Shown here: in pieces, positions 28,701 to 34,913 of the stretch
Layout of the letters: each line of letters starts with the position of its first letter
Numbering within the stretch: the stretch's first letter is position 1
DNA from: Mycolicibacterium sp. HK-90
GTDB taxonomy: Bacteria; Actinomycetota; Actinomycetes; Mycobacteriales; Mycobacteriaceae
Assembly: GCF_030486405.1 (NCBI RefSeq)
Contig: NZ_CP129613.1
Coordinates: 62,001 to 126,000 of the forward strand
Length of the DNA stretch: 64,000 nt
Reading direction: 5' to 3'
Made by a program: the position numbers and the translations under genes
The notes under the pieces: generated by a model
Databases searched by the model: none
The model's input: the letters and a program-made list of their open reading frames with translations, nothing else
Told to the model about the DNA's origin: nothing

Positions 28701-31277
28701 GGTCTACGCCGGGCAGCAGGCTGGCTTGGAGGTGGTTTGCTCGAGTTCAACCTTCCCGGCCAACCTCTTGCCAGCCACTTCGATGCAATACATCAATATG
28801 TTGACAAGATGGGCCCCGGCTCGGCTGCGTTGGTTGTGAACGGCTGGCATGGGCGGAATCTGGAGACCGGTGAGTTCGAATTCCACCAAGATGGATCCCC
28901 GGTCACGCGGGGTTCCCACGCGACTGTGGTCGTGTATCCCGAAGGCGCCGACGGACCCGTCTGGTGGGACCCTCAGCAAGGACTGACGTCCGACACACCA
29001 CCATCCTGGATGGTCGACGAATCGTCATACGTACATCTGACGCCGATCGAATCTAGTCAAGGAGTAGCACACGATGGCGGAACTGGAAACCAAGGAACAA
29101 GTGCTGGCGTATCTGGCACAGATGTCGCCGACCGAGACGTTTCACGTTCAGCCGTTCAAGAACGGGTGGGTGGCCACGAAAGTCTTGACTCCGGAACAGA
29201 TGAATTCGGGAGCGGCAGTGGGGTTAGCCCGTCTGGTGATCGATTCGGAGACGGGGATCGTGTATCTGTATCCGAGCTGGTCGGCGACGATGGTGGCGGA
29301 AGCTCACACAACATTCAAGCAGACGGGCGTCAAGAGGGCGGGTCGGCAGATCTACCCACATCAGTGGAGGATCACGGTTCGGCGGGAACGGGAGGACGAA
29401 CAGACGATCGTGTATCGGATGACGGCGGAGTCGCTGAACAATCCTCCCGAGCCGACACAACAACATCCGTTGACGATCGAGAAACACACCTACGCCCACG
29501 ATCCGACGGATTGGTTGTCGAGCACGGCGATGTCGAACGCCGAGTGGCTGAGCCGACAGAACCGAGGAATCTGGCCGGAAGTGGCGACGACGGAGGTCTA
29601 GCCGACCGGGATCACGCGGCCTCTTCAGCCCCCCACCCGGCTGCGACGCATGAGTACCCGAAGCCCGACCATGAAGATCGGAGCAGCGATGAGGTCGAGC
29701 GCAGCTCGTCCGACGGCCATGACGATTACGATCCAGGGCATCGTGATCCAGAGAAGCAGTCCGCCGAGCCAAACAGTCGGCCAGAAGGCTATGACACGTC
29801 CGGAGTCGAAGCTGGTGATGCGCCGGCGGCTCACGCTCCCGATCGCTACATTGACCTCGACGACGGAACGCAACATCGCGTGTGGGCTTCGAGTGAACAT
29901 CTTCGAGCACAGCAGTCGCGGTTCGAGGTCGCTGATCAATGGTTGTCTGAACGCGGTCTCACCCGCGACGACGTCCAGTCTCTGCTGGTGCAACCTGCTG
30001 ATTGGCTAAACGGCGCACAGCGGGAGTTGATCTATGGCTTCCGTCACCAGTTCCCAGATGTGACAGCCAGCGGTGAAAGCCTGCAGAAGGTGATCGACAC
30101 CGGGCAAGCAGAAGGCCGACTTTCGGACGGACCAAAGCGCTACCCAGCCGATGAAACTGGGGGTTCAGTCAGCGTGGCGCGTGATACCTCTGGACTTGAT
30201 ACACCCGAGCGGATATATGACGGATTGGCCCTCGGGTACGACGACACGCCATTTACACCGGATAAACCGGTAGCTGCGATGCGGTTCACGGTCGATGAGG
30301 ATATTCCTATCCATGTTCCCGATGGACAACTGTCGGAACGTGCGGGGCACGGTCCGGGGTTCGACCCGGGTTACGACTATCCGTTCACTGGTACGGGATT
30401 CACTGCTAGCGACCGTCACACGGTGCCGGAGTATTTCTTGCCTGGTGAGACTCGAATGAACTCCGGCGCCGAAATGTATCGGATTGACACCGACGGCAGC
30501 GAGGAACTGCTCGCAGTTCTCAATCCCGATGGCGATTGGGTTCCGGTCAGGCAGGACGGATCCCCTGGCCCGGCACCAGGCGATGACATGGCGCCAACCC
30601 ATCCGCCGAATCCAGGACATGACAGCAGAAGTTCGGGGCAGGAGTCGCCGAGCGATGGAGTGTCGGCAGGCGGGTCCTCGCATTCTCGCGAGTCCGACTG
30701 GATGGTCCGCCCCGACGGGCGCGATCCATCGGGTTCTGGCACCCGAGGGTGGCATGGCGATCTCGGAGGCAGTGACAGTCCGCCGGAAAATGGCAACGTC
30801 TCTCACGAGTCTCCGGGGACGGATGCGATCGGGCCAGATAACCGCTACAAGCTGAGCGGCCACGGCGACTACTATGCCGAAAATGGAGTCTTCCGAGTTC
30901 CCGAGAATACGACTATAACCACATATGCTGAACATGGTTCTCCGATAACGACTGCACTTGGCAACCTCATCGAGTCTGGCGGAGATAGATCGCGTGTCTA
31001 TTCGCAAACGTTCTACCCGGGCGAGGAAATTCCGAACTACACGCTATATCCGCCAGACGATCTCAATGTAGTTGGCACGCCGCATACCGTCGACCGAGCA
31101 ACTCTGCTGAGCGATCTTCTGCGGCCCAACATGGGTAATGTGGATTTCGCGGCGTGTCTCGGCTATACGAGCGACAAGGTATTCGATGTGGATATGATCT
31201 ACGACCCCACGACATTCCAGCCCATCCAGACATACGAGAGGCCGGTAATTTATGTGGACGATGATGACGACTGGTAA
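25767..31277 (+). CDS. giant ESX-1-linked polymorphic toxin with three C-terminal modules
   Basis: The open frame encodes 1836 residues from an ATG overlapping the previous stop. Residues 1-95 are an EspC-like hairpin (VDPDAL at about 10-15) with YKNAD at 91-95. Residues 130-460 are long helices of T7SS-toxin type, and 470-870 is a disordered Ser/Pro/Gly linker. Module 1 (about 876-1095) is a papain-fold glutamine-deamidase-like domain with Cys939 in NNCLDC, His1051 in SHATVVV and Asp1068/Gln1070 in WWDPQQG. A 29074-29601 stretch, read as linker, also encodes another protein in a second frame. Module 2 (about 1358-1601, 'tip X') has no name I know. Module 3 (about 1687-1836) resembles Stv-type domains (LSGHG, PNYTLYPP, MGNVDFAAC) and ends in DDDDDW. 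Whether all 1836 codons are translated as one chain is uncertain. Confidence 0.85.
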   Translation: MTASDGRFEVDPDALIRNGRELGSLGTQLGMLSDSLGAALSGGIASGLDPAGLNFGLTYADLAQNFANYLADAANALKSQGYMLEATGFNYKNADAASTVGGPGPAGGVGEVPATTAAADAPLGPNGTFVPPPPGWAIVEALVRLPWPSGVPALMSLNAAQWKNYANGFVAVQASVDRAKASVALDVQHLAEGPKINEALQTLGDKVSHLAKLAKETATKIEEFAKGVQEAQDAIRRILDRMSLSGVIDTVKGIFTGDGARIVREIAHDARAVLNYLQSIVKAIVGVLGQLIEEIGDAATALQEWVKPRLEQVFGEEVGGALFTAFKTYTDFQVGVVSGVIGTVAGVVAMADPDTWIGMYDVAMMVVQDPSKADDVLVAMGKEFVAWDKWSGDHPGRAAGEAGFNILSSFAPGGPLSKAGLAAKGMRAAKGAMAADGKLSKLGDLTRLGSGKGKLEGLDSPGPSKAPELPEFAPTPGIPESVIGSKGPNDFGAPVSRPGPDGHVGSPESSAPRGYHGGGGDDPPDPPGRATGPSESVPAHSSGPSPQSPSSTGPGHPVDSPHSPGSSTPNHSPSSGGPVTPSVTHAPESSGPAYTPDSSQSQSGNGQTPATHEPSAPESRQSADGASRPDHGSAPHSPDRAGDGQAPNANHDPNSGEHSGRADERANTPADQLPAQTPSAEHPASPERTATDGASPGEQSQPPGDSHTGRPDSGVTPAGMMPMVGGPIASHAQGPVHGPVDSQGSSAKPQTSDPASRNSDAKTPHTTSPDNTRAQSAAATGPAPGNTPTAPVKSTTGETATGGPNRPGSEATTPRPGDTTRDDAPPHDREPHKTSTDDTTDKPSDQPDPPPSEQDAGAGTGSNSEVSDRSGPVGNPADERVFGPHELGRVENPAYQSAVEHALRTSGGEYSAHADPRTNDYGRLINDGGPEVPGRSNNCLDCSLSALSSFRGDPTVSAPRYPDRLPDGSIDKWSGEKSGLRRAAGWLGGGLLEFNLPGQPLASHFDAIHQYVDKMGPGSAALVVNGWHGRNLETGEFEFHQDGSPVTRGSHATVVVYPEGADGPVWWDPQQGLTSDTPPSWMVDESSYVHLTPIESSQGVAHDGGTGNQGTSAGVSGTDVADRDVSRSAVQERVGGHESLDSGTDEFGSGSGVSPSGDRFGDGDRVSVSELVGDDGGGSSHNIQADGRQEGGSADLPTSVEDHGSAGTGGRTDDRVSDDGGVAEQSSRADTTTSVDDRETHLRPRSDGLVVEHGDVERRVAEPTEPRNLAGSGDDGGLADRDHAASSAPHPAATHEYPKPDHEDRSSDEVERSSSDGHDDYDPGHRDPEKQSAEPNSRPEGYDTSGVEAGDAPAAHAPDRYIDLDDGTQHRVWASSEHLRAQQSRFEVADQWLSERGLTRDDVQSLLVQPADWLNGAQRELIYGFRHQFPDVTASGESLQKVIDTGQAEGRLSDGPKRYPADETGGSVSVARDTSGLDTPERIYDGLALGYDDTPFTPDKPVAAMRFTVDEDIPIHVPDGQLSERAGHGPGFDPGYDYPFTGTGFTASDRHTVPEYFLPGETRMNSGAEMYRIDTDGSEELLAVLNPDGDWVPVRQDGSPGPAPGDDMAPTHPPNPGHDSRSSGQESPSDGVSAGGSSHSRESDWMVRPDGRDPSGSGTRGWHGDLGGSDSPPENGNVSHESPGTDAIGPDNRYKLSGHGDYYAENGVFRVPENTTITTYAEHGSPITTALGNLIESGGDRSRVYSQTFYPGEEIPNYTLYPPDDLNVVGTPHTVDRATLLSDLLRPNMGNVDFAACLGYTSDKVFDVDMIYDPTTFQPIQTYERPVIYVDDDDDW
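29074..29601 (+). CDS. probable immunity protein nested inside the toxin ORF
   Basis: This 175-codon gene lies wholly inside the giant toxin ORF in a different frame of the same strand. It has its own AAGGAG site 10 bases before an ATG and encodes an ordinary globular protein, whereas the toxin frame here is low-complexity Gly/Asp/Ser. The segment with FKNGW and VIDSETGIVYLYPS resembles Imm35/YrhB-type immunity proteins, a tentative match from memory. Its place directly after module 1 makes it the likely neutraliser of that deamidase-like toxin. The C-terminal part is rich in His, Trp and Thr. A gene caller that forbids overlaps would drop it. Confidence 0.75.
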   Translation: MAELETKEQVLAYLAQMSPTETFHVQPFKNGWVATKVLTPEQMNSGAAVGLARLVIDSETGIVYLYPSWSATMVAEAHTTFKQTGVKRAGRQIYPHQWRITVRREREDEQTIVYRMTAESLNNPPEPTQQHPLTIEKHTYAHDPTDWLSSTAMSNAEWLSRQNRGIWPEVATTEV

Positions 31278-31291
31278 TCCGTGTCGACATT

Positions 31292-31322
31292 TTGAAGCAT
31301 CGAAATATGTGAGCGATATAAT
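31292..31322 (+). promoter_or_regulatory. promoter for the downstream immunity genes
   Basis: A perfect TATAAT (31317-31322) lies 41 bases before the ATG at 31363, with TTGAAG at 31292-31297 as the candidate -35 (19-base spacer, slightly long). It starts after the toxin stop in an AT-rich patch, so the SseB-like and immunity genes can be expressed without the toxin. Confidence 0.55.
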
Positions 31323-31362
31323 GACTCAACGTTCGATACATAGATCACTGCGAGGAACGTGA

Positions 31363-32109
31363 ATGGACGGTCGGGATCGGATCGAGGCTCTGGTGGCGCT
31401 TGCCGCACGTGAAAACAGCGGCGGTCCGCGGGTTGAACTTTTCCGTGCGTTGAATGGCAAGGAATTGTATTACGCAACGACGGAGGTCCTGGTGGATGGT
31501 CGGCCTATGATGTCGACCCCGCTTCGACGGCTCGATGACGGAAGCGCTGCCATGGTTGTCTACACGTCGAAACGGCATCCTGACCTGCCGCGGAGATTTG
31601 CAGGTGCACAATGGTCTACGCTGCTTGGAATCGCGCAATCCGTTCGATCGGATTGGATGGTGATCGTCGGTAGTAACAATGAGACAGTGGCGATCACGCG
31701 AGACCAGCTAGCCGTTATATCGGCCTCTCTTCAGGAGCCGAGGACTGATTATGCGGCGTCGAACTCCCCGCCGCCTGATGCGTTGGAGAACGCAATCTCC
31801 AACGCGGTCAATACAAATGCCCACGATCGATACGAATCGGCGCTGAACCAGCTACGCGATCGTGAACTATATGCGCATTTGACCGATGAGGTATCGCCCG
31901 GCGGACAGCCATCGTTACTGACTTCAGCAGCCGGTGGCGTCGATGGATGGATTCTGACTTACACGACCCGAATGCGACCAGGCATAAAATACGGTGGCAT
32001 CGTATGGGAAGAGCTAGTGAGGATGGTCAAGAACAATACAAGTATTCCAGGAATTCGCGTAGTCAACGAAGCTGACGATTGGATAGTTCTCGGTCGCGAC
32101 GTGATTTGA
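31363..32109 (+). CDS. SseB-like double-domain protein, possible immunity protein
   Basis: The product is 248 residues, a tandem of two related domains (about 15-120 and 150-245). Both have an ELYYATTEV/ELYAHLTDEV strand, a VYTSKRHP/TYTTRMRP segment and a C-terminal pattern DWMVIVG/DWIVLGRD. This is the SseB N-terminal domain plan, common beside T7SS toxin genes. Being first after the toxin stop, it is the candidate partner of the last (Stv-like) module. RBS GAGGAA lies 7 bases upstream. Confidence 0.75.
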   Translation: MDGRDRIEALVALAARENSGGPRVELFRALNGKELYYATTEVLVDGRPMMSTPLRRLDDGSAAMVVYTSKRHPDLPRRFAGAQWSTLLGIAQSVRSDWMVIVGSNNETVAITRDQLAVISASLQEPRTDYAASNSPPPDALENAISNAVNTNAHDRYESALNQLRDRELYAHLTDEVSPGGQPSLLTSAAGGVDGWILTYTTRMRPGIKYGGIVWEELVRMVKNNTSIPGIRVVNEADDWIVLGRDVI

Positions 32110-32145
32110 GGGGGTGAAAGGCCGGATGGATCGAGCGAGGCACAG

Positions 32146-32493
32146 ATGATGCATCTTTCGCTGGTGATCGATATTCACGGCGATGTCGGCCGACCTGGTC
32201 TCGAGCTTCCGCGTCACCAGCTAGGGCTTAGTAAGCGAGGCTGTCTGACCGACGACTGGGACCAAGAGTTCGGATTTCGAAAGATCGAGGACACGAGTGG
32301 GCAGCGCGCAAATATCGGCCTATTCAGAAATTTGGACGGATCGCGGAACATTCAGATACTCACCACGAGCGAAAATCTTCGCAATACGAATGAACTCCGT
32401 CTACTGCAATCCGAGCTAGTTGATGGAATCGCCTCGGCAGGGTATTCGCCGTCAGTAGGGGCGAAACCGACATTTGGCACGGAGGAACAATGA
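32146..32493 (+). CDS. hypothetical protein in the immunity cluster
   Basis: The product is 115 residues with no signal peptide or membrane segment and no family I recognise. It begins MMHLSLVIDIHGD and is mixed helix/strand, with a TDDWDQEFGF segment near residue 36. A second in-frame ATG follows at once. A GAGG site lies about 6 bases before the start. Its place among small toxin-island genes suggests an immunity or accessory role; this is context only. Confidence 0.55.
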   Translation: MMHLSLVIDIHGDVGRPGLELPRHQLGLSKRGCLTDDWDQEFGFRKIEDTSGQRANIGLFRNLDGSRNIQILTTSENLRNTNELRLLQSELVDGIASAGYSPSVGAKPTFGTEEQ

Positions 32494-32696
32494 TGGCGCG
32501 CCGCGGCTTCGTCAGCCGCTTTCCTCACAGCGCTGACCGACGACCGGTCCAGCTCCGCCGAACGAACCTTAACGCCTTGGATAATCCTGACACCAACATG
32601 GGGCCTGCTGTAGAGGACGTTTTTGGTATTGCGAGCGGAAGACTCCTCGCCCGCCGCTCACGCGTATTCGCGAGGTCAACGCAATATGGACAATGA
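32490..32696 (+). CDS. hypothetical small protein (68 aa), doubtful
   Basis: This small frame starts in an ATGA overlap with the previous gene, has GGAGG 4 bases before its ATG, and ends overlapping the start of the next gene by 11 bases. These junctions suggest translational coupling. The product is Arg-rich (MMARRGFVSR) with no recognisable domain, so it may instead be a decayed segment that merely passes ribosomes on to the next gene. Confidence 0.35.
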   Translation: MMARRGFVSRFPHSADRRPVQLRRTNLNALDNPDTNMGPAVEDVFGIASGRLLARRSRVFARSTQYGQ

Positions 32697-33111
32697 GAGA
32701 CATGGCCTACGCGCAAGCGGCGACTATGCGACGTACGACGGAAACGAATACTTCGCGCATGATCTAAGGGATCGCGTTCGCCTCCTTACGGACGCCGACC
32801 CGCTGCCCGCGGGCTTCCGGGTATCTGGCAAGAGTTGGGTGCTGGGCGAGAATATTGTTAGCAAAAGCCGCGTTGAACGCCTGGTAAAGGTGGAGACGAC
32901 TTGTGATTGGCGGGGGCATCGCTTCCGGGTCGGCATTATTTTGGGCGACGTAGCTTACGTCACCTATCTCGGCAATGATTTCGATACCGTGTGTCGTCTG
33001 CCGGGGATGGAGCGACCCGACAAATATGAGGTGATCGGCGAGGTTCCGGTATCTGAATTAACTCAGATGGAGGTACGTGTCGAAGAAGTCTCGTTGAGTG
33101 ATGAGCGATGA
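32686..33111 (+). CDS. probable tip X immunity protein, copy 1
   Basis: The product is 141 residues with an ATG start and GAGG upstream. It aligns along its whole length with the protein at 33797. Shared features are YATYDGNEYF versus YALFLGREYH at the N-terminus, CDWRGHRF versus CRWKGEPF in the middle, then a YLGN/YTGN turn and R-x-PGM. The paralogue directly follows an orphan tip X, which makes this copy the likely immunity protein for module 2 of the giant toxin. It is compact and cytosolic. An upstream in-frame start (32623) would add an unrelated Arg/Ala-rich stretch. Confidence 0.7.
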   Translation: MDNERHGLRASGDYATYDGNEYFAHDLRDRVRLLTDADPLPAGFRVSGKSWVLGENIVSKSRVERLVKVETTCDWRGHRFRVGIILGDVAYVTYLGNDFDTVCRLPGMERPDKYEVIGEVPVSELTQMEVRVEEVSLSDER

Positions 33112-33290
33112 GTTCTCACAATGAGAAAAGGGATTATGTCGTTTGGCACTCGGCGGTCTCCGGTCCGGCAAGTGCGAGACTTGAGGAGGGCGTGTTCAGC
33201 CATGGAGCTGACTAGTTGCGCAGAGGAGTACACCGGCGAGATGCCACTAGGTTGGCGAGGTCATCAACGGGCGCGGGGACGGGAAGACTT
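33112..33290 (+). pseudogene. frame-disrupted remnant before the orphan toxin tip
   Basis: No intact gene is present. One frame has a short protein-like run (EVINGRGDGKTYDLSGQLNHLA-type, about 33254-33322) ended by TAA inside the next gene, while the orphan tip continues in another frame. This looks like a broken toxin linker brought in with the orphan cassette. Confidence 0.35.
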
Positions 33291-33791
33291 ATGACCTTAG
33301 CGGTCAGCTCAACCATCTGGCATAAGCCCTTATCCGTGTATGAGGGCAACCGAATTATTGGTAACGATGTGGATCCTCGACTCGGTGGGCTCCCTGATGT
33401 GATCAATGGCTCCGTCACGCCGGCAGCCCACATTGCCAACCTCCAGGGCGCGGCGGCATTCTGTCAGGCACTCGGTCTAAATTACTCTGGTTCACTGTTC
33501 GCGCCGGACAAACCGCTTTTCTCCATGCGATTCAAACTATCGTACGCGGCCAGTATCGAGCCGACCGACGGGCCACTTGCTCGTTCGATCGGCAAAAGCG
33601 AGGGGGCCGATCTCGGATATAACATGCCGTACACCGGGAATGGATTTACCGCCCCTGGTTACGTGATTCCCGAATATTGGATTATCGGTGGTGTTCTCGC
33701 CGAGGGTGAGTTGTGGCATGTGCCGGTCCACGGGGACCAAGAACTCGCTGCTGTGCTATCCGATACCAATGAGTGGTCCGCGGTTAGGTAG
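33291..33791 (+). CDS. orphan toxin tip (tip X copy 2)
   Basis: The 166-residue frame from the ATG at 33291 has no ESX N-terminus. From about residue 70 it aligns with module 2 of the giant toxin: FAPDKPLFSMRF versus FTPDKPVAAMRF, then YNMPYTGNGFTA versus YDYPFTGTGFTA, then IPEYW versus VPEYF, and QELAAVL versus EELLAVL. The start codon is weakly supported (poor RBS), and the frame is open further upstream. It is best read as a silent cassette that could recombine onto the giant toxin. The true 5' limit is uncertain. Confidence 0.65.
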   Translation: MTLAVSSTIWHKPLSVYEGNRIIGNDVDPRLGGLPDVINGSVTPAAHIANLQGAAAFCQALGLNYSGSLFAPDKPLFSMRFKLSYAASIEPTDGPLARSIGKSEGADLGYNMPYTGNGFTAPGYVIPEYWIIGGVLAEGELWHVPVHGDQELAAVLSDTNEWSAVR

Positions 33792-33796
33792 GGACG

Positions 33797-34207
33797 ATGA
33801 CGATTGATCGCCCACGAGCTACCGGATACTATGCGCTTTTCCTCGGCCGCGAGTATCATGCGACGATCCACGGCTCCGATGTGATCCTGAGATCATACCG
33901 TGGTGAGCCAGAAGCCGCTGGATTAATACCATCTCGTATCCCAATTGTCCAAGGAATTCGACAAGTCAAGCGTTCGACGCTGGAACATCTTTCGTTTGTG
34001 AGAACCGTGTGCCGATGGAAGGGTGAGCCATTCCTCATTGTCGGAGTAGAGGGCGAACTTCTCAACGTTTTCTACACCGGAAATCGGGGAGAATGGGCAG
34101 TACGCCAACCCGGGATGGTGCGAACAGGGAAGCTTGAATGCCACGGCCGACTTCTGATATCCGATGTGGAAGAAGTGTACGAATTCGTCGATCCGCTTCC
34201 TCTTTGA
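33797..34207 (+). CDS. probable tip X immunity protein, copy 2
   Basis: The product is 136 residues, starting 5 bases after the orphan tip stop with TAGGGACG as RBS. It is a full-length paralogue of the protein at 32686 but strongly diverged, as expected of immunity proteins each tuned to one toxin variant. Conserved points include the N-terminal YY/YATY strand, the C-x-W-(R/K)-G motif near residue 75, the YTGN turn near residue 95 and a closing E(V/E)YEF-type segment. No signal peptide or membrane helix. Confidence 0.7.
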   Translation: MTIDRPRATGYYALFLGREYHATIHGSDVILRSYRGEPEAAGLIPSRIPIVQGIRQVKRSTLEHLSFVRTVCRWKGEPFLIVGVEGELLNVFYTGNRGEWAVRQPGMVRTGKLECHGRLLISDVEEVYEFVDPLPL

Positions 34208-34646
34208 GCCAATTTCGGTAGAGGGCGCCGCGTGGCTGAGCAGGGAGCTCGGCGGGTCACACTGTGAGACATCAAGTCTTCTGGGCGACAATTCGACGGT
34301 TGGCCCGGTCGGTGACGTTGCCTCCTCGATCCGACGGATTGTTTCCCGGCGCGGTCACGCCGTCCCGAAACTTCTCCGAGACGGCGATCAGATAGCCGAG
34401 GGTCTCCGGCTGTGCGGGGTACCCGGTGAGGTAACACTGCGCGAACGAGTCGATAATCCGGAAATCTTGAGTTCGGTTGCCATCCGCAGCCCGCCGAAAC
34501 CCGGCCCCAACGACCGCCACGCATACTGATTCCGGTATCTGCGTCCCCCACGTTCACCTACCGACGGCTTGGCCTTCGACGATCCAGAGTCATTGCGACC
34601 GAGGCTGATCCGGAACGACACAGGGGATCGAAGCTTCGATGAGCAC
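34208..34646. other. 439-base region at the right edge of the toxin island
   Basis: No gene is certain here. On the minus strand an 82-codon frame (34272-34520) reads as plausible protein (for example AQCYLTGYPAQPETLGYL), but it has no good start or recognisable family, and the neighbouring frames look like its shifted continuation. I read it as the remnant of a decayed reverse-strand gene or toxin-island debris. It marks the transition back to the PTS genes. Confidence 0.4.
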
Positions 34647-34904
34647 CTACGCGTCCAAATCCTGCTCGACCAAACCGGCCACGGTGGCCAGCGCATCGGC
34701 ATCGTCGGACTCCACGGTGACCTGAGCACCGTTGCCGGCGCCCAAGGTCATGATCATCAGCGCCGAGCCGGCATCGACGGGTTCGCCGCCATCCATGGAG
34801 AGGGTGACCGGAACTCCGGCGTTGACAACGGCTTCGGCGATGATCGCGGCGGGCCGAGCGTGCAGGCCGATGGCGGACCCGACGGTGACGGTCTTGCTGG
34901 GCAT
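34647..34904 (-). CDS. ptsH: HPr, PTS phosphocarrier protein
   Basis: The product is 85 residues, the usual HPr length, with the phosphorylation site His15 in GLHARPAA. HPr accepts phosphate from Enzyme I and passes it to the EIIA domain of FruA. Ser residues lie around 46-48 (GSALMIM), the region of the regulatory Ser in Gram-positive HPr. It starts 9 bases after fruA with an AAGGAGAAACC site, making it the last gene of the fruR-fruK-fruA-ptsH operon. Confidence 0.96.
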   Translation of the reverse strand: MPSKTVTVGSAIGLHARPAAIIAEAVVNAGVPVTLSMDGGEPVDAGSALMIMTLGAGNGAQVTVESDDADALATVAGLVEQDLDA

Positions 34905-34913
34905 GGTTTCTCC

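Noticed and set aside
29625..29993. Reverse 122-codon frame after the nested immunity gene
   Set aside because: It is hydrophobic by chance opposite a charged linker, has no RBS, and is antisense to the in-frame toxin linker.
34164..34529. Forward 121-codon frame after the second immunity gene
   Set aside because: It overlaps the real gene end, lacks an RBS and a protein-like pattern; treated as part of the decayed region.
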